From the NCBI GenBank assembly GCA_035504075.1, contig DATJSO010000051.1, positions 1-33,039 on the forward strand: a DNA stretch of 33,039 bases, written 5' to 3'. The notes under the pieces are model-generated. The model was given only the letters and a program-made list of their open reading frames with translations. It was not told where the DNA came from and searched no databases. The DNA is from DATARH01 sp035504075 (GTDB taxonomy: Bacteria; Pseudomonadota; Alphaproteobacteria; ATCC43930; CGMCC-115725). Each line of letters opens with the position of its first letter. The first letter of the stretch is position 1. Positions 9,084 through 18,861 of this stretch are shown here, piece after piece. A program made the position numbers and the translations under genes.

Positions 9084-10370
9084 ATGCACGCCGCCATCGC
9101 CCTGCTGGTTTTGGTCCTGACCTATATCGGCATGGCAGCCGGGCGCATCGCCTGGCTGCGCGTCGATCGTACCGGCATTGCGCTGCTGGCGGTCATTGCG
9201 CTGCTGGCGAGCGGCGCGATGACGCTCGATGATTTCGGCAGCGCCGTCGACATGCCGACGCTGGCGCTGCTGTTCGCGATGATGATCATTTCGGCGCAAT
9301 TTGCCGAAGCGGGGTTCATTGACCTGTGCGCCCGCACGATCATCGGCGCGCGCGGCGTCGAGCGGCGCGGCGGCGCGGCGACCCTGCTCGCGTTGACCGT
9401 GGCGATCGGCGGCGGTCTTTCGGCGGTGCTGGCTAACGACATCCTGATCATCACGATCGCGCCGCTGCTGATCGCGGGGGCGCAGCACCGCGGCCTCGAC
9501 CCGCGGCCGTTTGCGATCGCGCTCGCCGCCTCGGCCAATGCCGGGTCGGCTGCGACGATGATCGGCAACCCGCAGAACATCCTCCTGGGCGCGATCGGTC
9601 GGCTCGACTTCTGGACGTTTCTGCTCGCCTGCGGCGTGCCGGCGCTGTTTGCGCTGATTGTCGTGTTTGCCGTCGTCTGGCTGCAATGGGGTCGCCGCAT
9701 CCGCGCCGACGCCGATCCGCCGGATCCGACGCAGCTCGTCATCCCAGCGCATCCCCTCGACCGCAACCAGACGATCAAAGGCGTGGCCGCCGTCCTGGCG
9801 CTCCTCGTCTTGTTCGCGACGCCGCTGCCACGCGAGATCGGCGCATTGATCATCGCCGCCCTGCTGCTCGCCAACCGCAAGATCACCAGCCGCACGATGA
9901 TCGCCACGGTCGATTGGCCGCTGCTGCTGCTGGTGTCCTGCCTGTTCGCGATCACCGGTCAGTTGAACGGCTCGGGACTGGCATCGAAAGTGCTAGCCTT
10001 CCTCAGCAGTACCGGCTGGCTGCCCAACAGCCTGTTGCTGTTGCTGCCGTTCTCGATCGTAACCAGCAACATCTTCGGCAGCCTGCCCTCGGCGATGCTG
10101 CTGATCCAGATCTGGCCAAACCCGCCTCCCGGCGTGCTCTATGCGCTGGCGCTGCTGGCAACATTGGCCGGCAATCTGCTGTTGAGCGGCAGCCTGACGA
10201 ATCTGCTGATCGCCGAGCAGGCCGAGCGCCTCGGCAGTCGCCTCGATTTTGCCGACCATGCCCGCGCCGGCGTGCCGATCGCGCTCGCATCGCTGATTTT
10301 CGCGACGTTCTGGCTGGCGCTGCTGCACATTCTGCCGCTGACCGGGACGGGCGCGCCGGTGCCGCCGTAA
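9084..10370 (+). CDS. SLC13/ArsB/NhaD-type ion transporter
   Basis: The protein has 428 aa and about 10-12 hydrophobic segments, so it sits in the inner membrane. The hallmark is the re-entrant loop sequence ASANAGSAATMIGNPQN near residues 150-166, shared by the ion transporter superfamily (ArsB, NhaD, citrate/dicarboxylate DASS transporters). A second, weaker copy of the half-repeat (FSIVTSNIFGSLPSAML) occurs in the C-terminal half, as expected from their inverted-repeat architecture. The ATG at 9084 (MHAAIALLVLV) is chosen. The open frame reaches upstream to 8841 only through sequence antisense to the hydrolase gene. The substrate (dicarboxylate, arsenite, Na+/H+ or sulfate) cannot be settled, and no ars genes are nearby. 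hemC follows 73 nt downstream on the same strand. Confidence 0.87.
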   Translation: MHAAIALLVLVLTYIGMAAGRIAWLRVDRTGIALLAVIALLASGAMTLDDFGSAVDMPTLALLFAMMIISAQFAEAGFIDLCARTIIGARGVERRGGAATLLALTVAIGGGLSAVLANDILIITIAPLLIAGAQHRGLDPRPFAIALAASANAGSAATMIGNPQNILLGAIGRLDFWTFLLACGVPALFALIVVFAVVWLQWGRRIRADADPPDPTQLVIPAHPLDRNQTIKGVAAVLALLVLFATPLPREIGALIIAALLLANRKITSRTMIATVDWPLLLLVSCLFAITGQLNGSGLASKVLAFLSSTGWLPNSLLLLLPFSIVTSNIFGSLPSAMLLIQIWPNPPPGVLYALALLATLAGNLLLSGSLTNLLIAEQAERLGSRLDFADHARAGVPIALASLIFATFWLALLHILPLTGTGAPVPP

Positions 10371-10443
10371 GCGCCGACCGTCGCAGATTGCGGCGGCAAT
10401 CGCCACATCTGCAACCGTCCGGAACCCTGTTGCAGGAGCAAGC

Positions 10444-11361
10444 GTGCCGTCACGAATTCTGCGCATCGGAACCCGCGGCAGCCCGATGGCGATGTTTCAG
10501 TCGGGTCTCGTGCGCGATCGGCTCGCCGCCGCCCATCCTCGTCTGCCGATCGAACTGGTGCCGATCCGCACGACCGGCGACCGGGTGCAGACCCGGCTCC
10601 TCGCCGAGATCGGCGGCAAGGGGCTGTTCACGAAGGAGATCGAGGAGGCGCTGCTGCGCCGCGAGATCGATCTCGCGGTGCATTCGCTGAAGGACATGGA
10701 GACCGCGCTGCCGGCCGGGCTTGCGATCGGCTGCGTTCTGGCGCGCGACGACCCGCGCGACGCGCTGGTGTCGCGCTGCGGCGTCGGCTTGGCGGAGCTG
10801 CCGCCGGGCGCGCGCATCGCGACCGCATCGCTGCGCCGCCGCGCCCAGCTGCTGCGCCGGCGCGGCGACCTCGACGTCGTCGCGATCCGCGGCAACGTCA
10901 ATACCCGCCTCGACAAGCTCGCGTCCGGCGAGGCCGATGCCCTGGTGCTCGCGCTGTCCGGACTGCAGCGGCTGGGAAAGGCCGCGCTGGCGAACGAGAT
11001 CCTTCCGGTCGAGGTCATGCTGCCGGCCGTCGGTCAGGGCGCCCTGGCGGTCGAATGCCGCAGCGTGGACGCCGATCTTCGTGCGCTGCTGGCGGCGCTG
11101 CACGATGCGGCGACGGCAGCATGCGTCGCCGCCGAGCGGGCGATGCTGGCGGCGCTTGACGGCTCGTGCCGCACGCCGATCGCCGGTTTGGCGACGATCG
11201 ACGGCGACCGGCTGATCCTCGATGGCCTGCTGCTGTCGCCCGACGGCGCGGCCGAGCGGCGCGGCCGCCGCGCAGGCGCAGTCGCCGACGCCGTACCGAC
11301 CGGCGCCGCGCTGGGCGCCGCGTTGCGGCGTGACGCCGGGCCGGAGTTCGGCCTTGTCTGA
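10444..11361 (+). CDS. hemC: Hydroxymethylbilane synthase (porphobilinogen deaminase)
   Basis: The enzyme polymerises four porphobilinogens into hydroxymethylbilane for haem and other tetrapyrroles. At 305 aa it is a typical length. Key residues align with the E. coli numbering: D84 in HSLKDM is the catalytic aspartate, and C242 in LDGSCRTPIAG carries the dipyrromethane cofactor. IGTRGSPMA at the N-terminus and TASLRRRAQLL near 127 bind substrate carboxylates through Arg side chains. The start is GTG at 10444, with AGGAG about 7 nt upstream. The usual partner hemD is absent downstream. Instead the gene abuts a convergent small membrane protein gene, whose stop codon follows immediately (TGA then TCA). 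Confidence 0.96.
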   Translation: MPSRILRIGTRGSPMAMFQSGLVRDRLAAAHPRLPIELVPIRTTGDRVQTRLLAEIGGKGLFTKEIEEALLRREIDLAVHSLKDMETALPAGLAIGCVLARDDPRDALVSRCGVGLAELPPGARIATASLRRRAQLLRRRGDLDVVAIRGNVNTRLDKLASGEADALVLALSGLQRLGKAALANEILPVEVMLPAVGQGALAVECRSVDADLRALLAALHDAATAACVAAERAMLAALDGSCRTPIAGLATIDGDRLILDGLLLSPDGAAERRGRRAGAVADAVPTGAALGAALRRDAGPEFGLV

Positions 11362-11607
11362 TCAGCGCGCCAGCGCGGCGACCCGATAGGCGACGACGCC
11401 GCCTTCGCAGGCCTGCCGGTGCAGCCATTTCGGCGCGGTCAGGTTGCCGTGCGCAACGTCGTCATAGAGGTAGACGGGCCAGCCGAGCACAAACACCGCA
11501 TCGCTGACGACATCGCGGTTTTTGTGCGGGCAGGGGCCGGTCGCGACAAAACCGATCGCCAGCAGCACGATGCCGATCGTCAGATAAAAGCCAAGGAGTG
11601 ATCCCAT
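11362..11607 (-). CDS. Small membrane protein of unknown function (81 aa)
   Basis: I do not recognise the family. The first 23 residues are hydrophobic (GFYLTIGIVLLAIGFVATG) and form either a transmembrane anchor or a signal peptide. GPCPHKNRD follows, then a second moderately hydrophobic stretch (DAVFVLGWPVYLYDD). The C-terminal third is soluble and ends with GGVVAYRVAALAR. The ATG at 11607 is preferred over the longer frame beginning at 11634, because GAGG lies about 8 nt upstream of it. It is downstream of addA on the same strand, where alphaproteobacteria often have trxA; this protein is not a thioredoxin. Its stop codon directly abuts that of hemC. Confidence 0.6.
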   Translation of the reverse strand: MGSLLGFYLTIGIVLLAIGFVATGPCPHKNRDVVSDAVFVLGWPVYLYDDVAHGNLTAPKWLHRQACEGGVVAYRVAALAR

Positions 11608-11670
11608 GGGCCCGCCCTCGCGCGGGATGAACACAGATTACATTGACGTATTGACGCGCGCTCGCCGCGC

Positions 11671-11685
11671 TCGGTTCCCAACCGA
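11671..11685 (-). terminator. Weak hairpin after addA (TCGGTT-CCC-AACCGA)
   Basis: A perfect 6-bp stem with a 3-nt loop starts 15 nt beyond the addA stop codon. No T-run follows on the minus strand, so it could be a weak or Rho-assisted terminator, an mRNA-stabilising hairpin or chance. Confidence 0.3.
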
Positions 11686-11699
11686 TCCGACAATTGCAT

Positions 11700-14600
11700 T
11701 CAGCGTTTCAGGCGGCCGGGCAGGTGGCGGTCGAGGCGGTCGCCGCTGATCGGCATCAGCGTCGGCCCGTCGGTCCACAGGATCGCGCAATCGATCCGAT
11801 GCTCGCGGTAGATGCGCCCGAGAGCCGCCCGATAGGTCGCCAGCTGCTGCAGATAGAGCGCTGGTACGTCCTCTTCCCTGGCCGGCGCCGGCCGCACGGT
11901 TTTGAAATCCACGGTCAACACGCGGTCATGCGTCACGACCAGCCGGTCGATCTGACCGGCGAGCGCAGTGTCGCCGATCAAGCCGACAACCGGCACCTCG
12001 GCGCGCGAATTGGCGCCCCACAGCTCGGCGAAGCGCGGAGCGGCCAGCACGGCCAGGACCTCGGCCGCGATATCCGCCTGCTCGCCCGCTGCGAGCTCGT
12101 GCACCGGCAGCGCCAGATAGCGCCGCGCCGCCCGATCGCGCTCGGCCGCCGGCAGATCGGGCAGGCTCTGCAACAGGCGGTGCACCAGGAGGCCGCGCTT
12201 GAAGCGATCGCGCCCGGCCGCTGCCAGCGGCGACAGGACCGCCGGTTCCGGGCCGCTCGGGCGCGACGGCAGCAGCGGCTTCGGCGGGCTTGGTTCGGCC
12301 GGCGCCGGGGCGGCGGCCCAGGCCGGCAACGAACCGAACGGCGGCGCCGCGGCGAACGGCCGATCGCGCACCGGCGGCGCGGCCTGGGCGCCCTGAAGGC
12401 GCAGACCCTCGCCCTGCCAGCCGTCGCGCGCTCCGACGAGCGGCCGTACGTCGAAGTCGAACCTCTCGGAGATGCCGTCCCAGCCGGCGGCGCACAGCGC
12501 ATGCCAGTTCGGCGCCTCCACCGGCGGCCGCTTGGTCTGCCAGCCGCAGACATAAAGCCTGTCCTGCGCCCGGGTCAGCGCGACATACAGCAGCCGCCGA
12601 TATTCCTGCAATTGCCGTCGCCGCAACGCCTGCCGTTCAGCGACGTAGGCGGCGACCGCGAGATCGCCGCGTGGCCGCCACAGCGGCAGCCCATCCGTCT
12701 CGCGCCACAGCAGCGCCGGACCACGATCGGGCAATTGCAGCGTGTCCGGCAGGAAGACGACCGGCGCCTCCAACCCCTTGGCGCCGTGCACCGTCATGAT
12801 GCGCACCTCATCGCGCAGCCGCTCGCCGAAATCCCGCTTTACCTCGACATCGCCGGCGGTGAGCCAGCGCAGGAAACCCTGCAGCGAGGGTACATGCTCG
12901 CGCTCGTAAAGCAGCGCCTGCGCAAGAAATTCCTCGATCGGATCGGCCGCCTCGGGCCCCAGCCGCTCGAGCATCGCCCGCCGTCCGCCGCCGCCGAGGA
13001 TCTCGGCATAAAGCTCGAACGGCGGCGCAAAATCGGCGCGCGCCAGCAACGCGCCCAGCCGCTCGGCGGCCTCCCGCATGACCGCATCCTCGGCCGCCAG
13101 CCGGCGCAGCCGTTGCCACAGGCGCATCTCGCCGCGGTCATGGGCGAGGTGGAACAACGCCTCCTCGGAAAAATCGAACAGCGGTCCCTTCAGCACCGTC
13201 GCCAGTGTCAGATCGTCTTCCGGCAACAGCAGAAAACGGCCGAGCGCGATCAGGTCGCGCACCGCCAGTTCGCCCGTCAGCGCGAGGCGATCGGCACCGG
13301 CGACCGGCACGCCGCGGTCTTTCAGTGCCCGCAGCAGATCGGCGACAAAGGCGTTGCGCCGCCGCACGAGTACCATCACGTCGCCGGGCCGGAGCACACG
13401 GCCGCGCGCGTCGAGCCGTTCGCCGCGTTCGAGCCAGCCGGCAATCGTCGCCGCAATCACCGCAGCAAGCCGGGCGCGTGGCTCCGGTACTCGCCGTGCC
13501 GTCTCCGGCTCGTCGGTGTCTGCCGGTACGGGCGGCCACAATTCGACGACGCCGGCTTGGCCGGCGCGGGCCGCGACATGACGGATCGTCGCGCCGTCAA
13601 GCGCGACGCCGTCGGCGGCTTCATCGCGGCGGAACACGGCATCGACCGCCCGCAGCAGCGGCTCGGCGGCACGGAACGAAATTTCCAGCGGCACGACCGC
13701 CCATTCCTGCCGGGCAGCGATGACCCGCTGTTCGAAATGCCGGCGCATGCGAACGAATTCGCGCGGATCGGCGCGCTGAAAACTGTAGATCGACTGTTTC
13801 GCATCGCCGACCGCAAAGACCGTGCGCGGCCGCGGGGCGCCGCCTTCGCCGGCAAAGAATTCCTCAGCCAGGGCGGCGACGATCTCCCACTGTTCGGGGT
13901 TGGTGTCCTGCGCCTCATCGATCAGGATGTGGTCGAGGCCGCCGTCGAGCTTGAACAGCACCCATGCCGCGACGCCGGGCCGCCGCAACAGCGCAAGCGC
14001 TTTCGTTATCAGATCGTCATAGTCGAGCAGGCCGTGCCGCCGCTTGTGCCGCTCATTGGCATCAAGGAGGGCGCCGCCGAGTCGGACGAGCGCCAGGGTC
14101 GCTTCCACGACGGCAAGCCCGGCACGCCCGGCCAGGAAACGGAGGATGCGCTCCGCCTCGCGCTGCAACGCGGCGCACGTGTCGGGCGATGCTGCTTTCG
14201 CCGCGGCGCCTCTGCTGATCAGCGTCTGGCGGATCTCGCCCTTATCGGTAAGAAAGACCCTGACGTATTGATCGATCAGGGCCGGCCGCTGAGCGGCAAT
14301 GACGGTACACCAGCGGGCAATCGCCGCACCGCGGGCACGGTCTCGCTCCGAACCTGCCGCGAGCGCCGCGGCGGCGCTGCGCAGCCCCGTCTCGTCACCC
14401 GCCCCATAGGCGCAAAACGCTGCGGCGAAGTCGTCGCAGGTCTCATCCTGGGGCACGCCCAGGGCAGTGCACAGCCGCTGCCGCAGCGCCGCCTCACCTT
14501 GCGCCAGCGCCCGGCGCAATTTCTCGCGCTCGCCGGCGATCTGGCTTATCAGCTCGATAAAGCGCTCCTCCGGCGCGTGTGCGGCGACGATCCGCAGCGC

Positions 14601-15134
14601 ATCGGCCAATCCGCCGGGGCGGTCGCCGTCACTGCGGGCGGCGTTGATGACCGCGGCGGCGGCTTCGGCCAACGCCTCCCTGGCGCTGCGCTCGTCGAGC
14701 ACGGCGAATTCCGGCGTCACGCCCGCTTCGAGAGAAAAGCGGCGCAGCAGAGACTGGCAGAAGGCGTGGATCGTCGCGATCTTGGCGCCGCCCGGCACAT
14801 CGAGCACACGGGCAAACAGCCGGCGGGCGCGCGCGACGTCCTCCGCCTGCGGCAGGCCACCGGTCAATTCCGTCAGTTCTTCGCGCAATGCGCCAGGCGG
14901 CATCGTCGTCCAGGCGGAAAGACGCTGGTTGACGCGGTTCGCCATTTCGGCGGCGGCGGCGCGGGTGAATGTCAGGCACAACAGGCGAGCAGGGTCGGTG
15001 CCGCCGAGCATCAGCGCCAACAGCCGCTCCGTCAGCACCTTGGTCTTGCCGGTGCCGGCCGAGGCGGCGACCCAAACCGACTCGGCCGGGCGCAATGCGC
15101 GCCGTTGCGCCGTCGTGGCCGCATCGCGAGTCAC
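11700..15134 (-). CDS. addA: AddA, helicase-nuclease subunit of double-strand-break repair
   Basis: AddA is the ATP-driven UvrD-type helicase with a C-terminal nuclease; with AddB it resects DNA ends for RecA. The 1144-aa product shows Walker A ASAGTGKT (24-31), motif Ia near 55 (LTFTRAAAAEM), Walker B LIDEAQD (404-410), motif III AVGDAKQSIYSFQRADP (441-457), motif V TVHGAKGLEA (781-790) and motif VI LLYVALTRAQDRLYV (848-862). The PD-(D/E)XK nuclease appears as LVHRLLQ near 983, GQIDRL near 1060 and TVDFKT near 1074-1079. All catalytic elements look intact. The start is GTG at 15134, which overlaps the addB stop in GTGA; the longer frame to 15353 is addB sequence in another frame. The gene lacks TTA, CTA and TCA codons almost throughout, which leaves a long spurious antisense frame. 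Confidence 0.96.
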   Translation of the reverse strand: MTRDAATTAQRRALRPAESVWVAASAGTGKTKVLTERLLALMLGGTDPARLLCLTFTRAAAAEMANRVNQRLSAWTTMPPGALREELTELTGGLPQAEDVARARRLFARVLDVPGGAKIATIHAFCQSLLRRFSLEAGVTPEFAVLDERSAREALAEAAAAVINAARSDGDRPGGLADALRIVAAHAPEERFIELISQIAGEREKLRRALAQGEAALRQRLCTALGVPQDETCDDFAAAFCAYGAGDETGLRSAAAALAAGSERDRARGAAIARWCTVIAAQRPALIDQYVRVFLTDKGEIRQTLISRGAAAKAASPDTCAALQREAERILRFLAGRAGLAVVEATLALVRLGGALLDANERHKRRHGLLDYDDLITKALALLRRPGVAAWVLFKLDGGLDHILIDEAQDTNPEQWEIVAALAEEFFAGEGGAPRPRTVFAVGDAKQSIYSFQRADPREFVRMRRHFEQRVIAARQEWAVVPLEISFRAAEPLLRAVDAVFRRDEAADGVALDGATIRHVAARAGQAGVVELWPPVPADTDEPETARRVPEPRARLAAVIAATIAGWLERGERLDARGRVLRPGDVMVLVRRRNAFVADLLRALKDRGVPVAGADRLALTGELAVRDLIALGRFLLLPEDDLTLATVLKGPLFDFSEEALFHLAHDRGEMRLWQRLRRLAAEDAVMREAAERLGALLARADFAPPFELYAEILGGGGRRAMLERLGPEAADPIEEFLAQALLYEREHVPSLQGFLRWLTAGDVEVKRDFGERLRDEVRIMTVHGAKGLEAPVVFLPDTLQLPDRGPALLWRETDGLPLWRPRGDLAVAAYVAERQALRRRQLQEYRRLLYVALTRAQDRLYVCGWQTKRPPVEAPNWHALCAAGWDGISERFDFDVRPLVGARDGWQGEGLRLQGAQAAPPVRDRPFAAAPPFGSLPAWAAAPAPAEPSPPKPLLPSRPSGPEPAVLSPLAAAGRDRFKRGLLVHRLLQSLPDLPAAERDRAARRYLALPVHELAAGEQADIAAEVLAVLAAPRFAELWGANSRAEVPVVGLIGDTALAGQIDRLVVTHDRVLTVDFKTVRPAPAREEDVPALYLQQLATYRAALGRIYREHRIDCAILWTDGPTLMPISGDRLDRHLPGRLKR

Positions 15135-18124
15135 GCGATGTCTCCAGGCGCGGTATCGGCGTCGTCTTCTGCCTCGCACTCGGCTTCGTCCAGCCGTTCG
15201 AGGTGGTCGTAGTCGGAAAAGCGCGGCCGCCAGCGCGCCGACGGCACCGGCGGATAGGGCGTTGCGGGATCGTCGAAACGGGCGACCAGCGCCGCGACTG
15301 TCTGCAACACCCGGTCGATCAGCGCTGCCGGATCGCCGTCGGCGATCGGACAACGCTGGCCCGCCGGGTCGCCGCCCGGCAGACGCCAGTATTCGAGCGC
15401 CGCGACCGGCCCCGAGAGGCCGTCGAAGCTGCCGTCGCGGGCGATCGCGCCTTCGAGCGGCAGCTGCACGGCGACGGCATTGTCGATCTCGCGCCTTGCC
15501 GGCGTCGCGCCGGTCTTGTAGTCGATCAGCACCAGCTCACCCGACGCCAGGCGGTCGATGCGGTCGGCGACGGCGGTGATCGTAAACGCGCCGGCCGGCG
15601 CCGCGACGACGAGCTTTCCGCGGCACTCGGCGCGGCTGTCGATGATTGCACCACGCCGCTCGCGCTCCGCGGCGACAAACCAGTTCGCGACGCGCACAAA
15701 GCGCGGCCACCAGAAGGCCCAGGCGCCGGGACGCGACAGGTACGGCGCGAAGCATTCGCGACCGATCGCGGTCAACTCGTCTTCGGCGAACAGCGGCAGG
15801 TCGCGCGGATGGCGCTCGACGAACTTTGCCAGGGCGCCGTGTACGGTGATGCCGAGCTCGGCGCGGCCCGGATCGGCGTCGAGTTCCTCGAGCGCCTTCA
15901 GGCCGAGGATATGGCGGGCATAGATCGCATAGGGATCGCGGATCCACATCTCGATCTGCGTGACCGGCAACTGGCGCGGCCGCGCCGCGAGCGGCGGGCA
16001 CGGCAACGCCGGTTCGCGGCGGCGGCGGCGCGGCGGTCGGTCGCGCAACGCAGCGGCGGCGGCAATCTCCGGATCCGGGCCGAGCGCGCCGTCGAGACCG
16101 ACCGCCCGCAGCAGCGTTTCGAGGCGGAGCAGCCAGCGGGACGGCACCGTCGGCACGCCTTCGCGCCGGCTGGCGCGGGTCAGCGCCACCGCGGGCGCGG
16201 CCATCGCCTGCGCAAAATCATGCGCAGCGATGCCAACCGCCTGCTCCGGCAGCGCGATGCCGAATTCGCCGCGCATCTGCCGCGACATCCACGGGTCATG
16301 GGCCGCGGGTCCAGGCCAGGTGCCCTCGTTGAGGCCGCCCAATACCATCAGGTCGGCGTGCTGCATCCGCGCCTCGACGAGGCCCCAGATCGCCAGGCGC
16401 GGGTGCCGGCCATATTGCGGCCGCACGACGACGCCGGCGGCGAGCGCGGTGAACAGTGCCGGATAGTGGCGGCCGGGCAGCGGTGGGAAATCGCCGGCCG
16501 CACCGAGCAGTTCGTGGCAGAAGCGCGCTGCGGTCTCGCCGGCGGCCTCGCGCCACAGCCGCGCGCCGCCGCCCTCGCGATCGCTCGCCGCGAGCCGCTC
16601 CGCCGCACGGAGATGCTCGGCGACCAATTCGGCAAGCGGCGCGCCGTCGCGGTCGAGCGCGGCGGCGAGCGGACCGAGACAGGATTGGAGGCGATCGACC
16701 AGGCGGCGCAATCCGGGGCGGTTGCCGATCGCCGATCGCAGCCCGGCGATGCCCGGTGCCGGGCGCGGTCCGCGGATCGCCGCTTCGAGCCGGCGCGCCA
16801 GGCCGCGAAAGGTTTCCGGCGCCAGCCCGCCGGCCGCCAGCGGGTGCTTCAGCGCGGCGAGCAGCGGCACCGGTGCGAAACCGCTGTCCGCGGCATCGAG
16901 GACGAGGCGCAGAAACGCACCAGGCGGGGTCAGCGCGAGCGGCACACCGGCCGAATCGTCGATATCGATGTCCCAGCGGCGCAATTCGGCGGCGACCCGG
17001 CGCGCCAGCTCGCGATCTGGCGTGACCAGCGCCGCCGTGGCCGCCGGCGTTTCGAGGACGCGGCGCAGGAGTAGTGCGATCGTCGCAGCCTCATCCTGCG
17101 GGCTGGCACAATCATAGCGGGTAACGCCCGCCAGCCCGTCCGCCGCCGCCCGCGGCAGGTCGCGCCAGCGATCGGTCAGCTCCGCCGGGCGCAGCGCTTC
17201 GGCGACAAGCTGTTGCCGCCGCCGCGGCGCGCCGGCGGGCGGCGGCGCCATCGGCCAGTCGCGCACGTCTGCCGGGGTCAGTTCCAGATCGCCCAGCAGC
17301 GTAGCGATCAGGTGCTGCGGATGGCTTGGTTCGGCGGCGACGATCTTCCATTCATCCGCCGTCATCGCGCGATCGAGGCCCGGCAGCAGGACGGCGCCCT
17401 GATCGAGCCAGGCCACCGCCGACAACAGATCGGTCAGGGCCGGAATGCCGCCCGTGAGACCGGCTGCGATGACGGGCGCCCGCGGCGGCGACCGCCGCCA
17501 TGTTTCCGCCTGGCGGCGCAGCAGCCGGTTGCGCCGCTCGGCCGGATCGACGGCACCCTCGGCGGCGAGGAGCGGCGCCCAGGCGTTTGGCAGGATCTCG
17601 AGAAAGCGCATGACGATCTGCCAATGCTCGGCCAAATCGTCGGGCGCCAGCGAGTGCAGCCGCGCGAAGTCGGCACCTTCGCTGACGGCTCTGTCGAGCA
17701 GCCGCGCCAGCGCGCCGGCCAGCGCGGCCGCCTGTCCCGGCAGGAGCGGCGCCTCGCCGCTGCGCTCGCTCCACGCCAGCACGAGGCGCGCCAGCAGCAG
17801 CCGGCGGCGCAGTTCGGGTATCGCCGGCGGGATCGCGAGGCTTGCGTCATCGCCGCTGTCGCCGGGGACGCCGCCGATCTCGTCGTCGTCAAGGCCGCCG
17901 ATCGGCCGCAGCCGCGGCAACAGCAGCGGCGCGCCGGGGTCGCCGCCTTCGGCCGTCAACCGCAGAAAGGCTTCGCGCAGGCCGCGCGCCGCGCGCCGGG
18001 TCGGCAGCAATACCGTCATTTGCGGCAGCGCCAGCGGATCGCCGCCGGACAGCGCGATCAGCCCCTGCGCAAGAGCTGCAAGAAACGGCCGCTCCGATGC
18101 GATCGTATAGACGTGCGGCGGCAC
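15131..18124 (-). CDS. addB: AddB, second subunit of the AddAB helicase-nuclease
   Basis: AddB is the partner of AddA, with an inactive helicase-like fold and its own RecB-type nuclease. The 997-aa product opens with HVYTIASERPFLAALAQGL, the usual alphaproteobacterial beginning, followed by TVLLPTRRAARGLREAFL. The nuclease motif LVLIDYKTG lies near residues 864-872, so the second nuclease site looks intact. It ends with an acidic tail. The start chosen is GTG at 18124, 14 nt after the murU stop; it has only a weak ribosome binding site, so translational coupling is likely. The frame up to 18214 overlaps murU and has no family features. No AddB iron-sulfur cysteine cluster was obvious by eye. 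Confidence 0.94.
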   Translation of the reverse strand: MPPHVYTIASERPFLAALAQGLIALSGGDPLALPQMTVLLPTRRAARGLREAFLRLTAEGGDPGAPLLLPRLRPIGGLDDDEIGGVPGDSGDDASLAIPPAIPELRRRLLLARLVLAWSERSGEAPLLPGQAAALAGALARLLDRAVSEGADFARLHSLAPDDLAEHWQIVMRFLEILPNAWAPLLAAEGAVDPAERRNRLLRRQAETWRRSPPRAPVIAAGLTGGIPALTDLLSAVAWLDQGAVLLPGLDRAMTADEWKIVAAEPSHPQHLIATLLGDLELTPADVRDWPMAPPPAGAPRRRQQLVAEALRPAELTDRWRDLPRAAADGLAGVTRYDCASPQDEAATIALLLRRVLETPAATAALVTPDRELARRVAAELRRWDIDIDDSAGVPLALTPPGAFLRLVLDAADSGFAPVPLLAALKHPLAAGGLAPETFRGLARRLEAAIRGPRPAPGIAGLRSAIGNRPGLRRLVDRLQSCLGPLAAALDRDGAPLAELVAEHLRAAERLAASDREGGGARLWREAAGETAARFCHELLGAAGDFPPLPGRHYPALFTALAAGVVVRPQYGRHPRLAIWGLVEARMQHADLMVLGGLNEGTWPGPAAHDPWMSRQMRGEFGIALPEQAVGIAAHDFAQAMAAPAVALTRASRREGVPTVPSRWLLRLETLLRAVGLDGALGPDPEIAAAAALRDRPPRRRRREPALPCPPLAARPRQLPVTQIEMWIRDPYAIYARHILGLKALEELDADPGRAELGITVHGALAKFVERHPRDLPLFAEDELTAIGRECFAPYLSRPGAWAFWWPRFVRVANWFVAAERERRGAIIDSRAECRGKLVVAAPAGAFTITAVADRIDRLASGELVLIDYKTGATPARREIDNAVAVQLPLEGAIARDGSFDGLSGPVAALEYWRLPGGDPAGQRCPIADGDPAALIDRVLQTVAALVARFDDPATPYPPVPSARWRPRFSDYDHLERLDEAECEAEDDADTAPGDIA

Positions 18125-18138
18125 CGCGGGCCCGGCGT

Positions 18139-18861
18139 CTAGCGCTCGATGCGCTGCGAGGCGAAACGGGCGCGGGTGGCGGCGAGGCCTTCCGGCGTGC
18201 CGACATGATACCACTCGCCGTCATGCACGATCGCCGCCAGCCGGCCGGCTCGTTCGGCCCGGTCGTAGACGCGGTTCAGCGAGAATTTGTCGTCGGCGAT
18301 GCCGTCGAAGGCACGGCGATGCAGCAGCTGGATGCCGGTGAACAGATAGGGTGCAACTTCGCGCTCGCCGCGCCGCCGCGGGATCCCAAGGGAACTGAGA
18401 AAATAATCGCCGCTGCCGTCGTAGCCGATTGCGCCGACCGTGCGCTGCAGCAGCAGAACTGCGTCGAGTTGGACCGGGTCGAACGCCGCAGCGAGACGCG
18501 CCAGGGCATAGTCGCGGCTGTCGAGCCACACGACATCGCTGTTGACGACAAAGAACCGCTCGCCCAGCAGCGGCAGCGCACGCCTGACGCCGCCGCCCGT
18601 TTCCAGCAGCGCCTCTTCGCGCGAGATTTCGACGCGCGGCTGCTGCCGCCGTGCCAGGTGCGCGGTGAGGAGGTCGGCCTTGTAATGCACGTTGACGACG
18701 ATGCGAGCGACGCCAACCAGCGCCAGCCGATCGATCGCATGGTCGAGCAGCGCGCGGCCGCCGACCTCGACAAGCGGCTTCGGCACGATGTCGGTGATCG
18801 GGCGCATGCGGGTGCCAAGCCCGGCGGCCAATACCATCGCGGTCTCGGGCATATCGCTCAC
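18139..18861 (-). CDS. murU: MurNAc-alpha-1-phosphate uridylyltransferase
   Basis: MurU converts MurNAc-alpha-1-phosphate and UTP to UDP-MurNAc, the second step of the AmgK-MurU cell-wall recycling route, which bypasses the fosfomycin-sensitive MurA step. The 240-aa product has the nucleotidyltransferase signature LAAGLGTRMRP (11-21), the PKPL lysine motif near 27-30, VNVHY near 56, an ETGGGVRRAL segment near 87 and VNSDVVW near 106, with the metal-binding aspartate. The GTG at 18861 overlaps the amgK stop in GTGA; an ATG nine bases further in is the alternative. Adjacent amgK strongly supports MurU over other sugar-1-phosphate uridylyltransferases or GDP-mannose pyrophosphorylase-like enzymes, which are otherwise hard to separate by motif. 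Confidence 0.9.
   Translation of the reverse strand: MSDMPETAMVLAAGLGTRMRPITDIVPKPLVEVGGRALLDHAIDRLALVGVARIVVNVHYKADLLTAHLARRQQPRVEISREEALLETGGGVRRALPLLGERFFVVNSDVVWLDSRDYALARLAAAFDPVQLDAVLLLQRTVGAIGYDGSGDYFLSSLGIPRRRGEREVAPYLFTGIQLLHRRAFDGIADDKFSLNRVYDRAERAGRLAAIVHDGEWYHVGTPEGLAATRARFASQRIER

Noticed and set aside
11694..15212. A 1172-codon open frame antisense to addA
   Set aside because: It is in exact codon register with addA, so its stops could only come from sense TTA, CTA or TCA codons, which are rare in high-GC genes. The translation is Arg/Gln/Pro-rich without domains, and addA is certain.
14969..17074. A 701-codon plus-strand frame across addA and addB
   Set aside because: Antisense to confidently identified genes, low-complexity composition, no recognisable domain.
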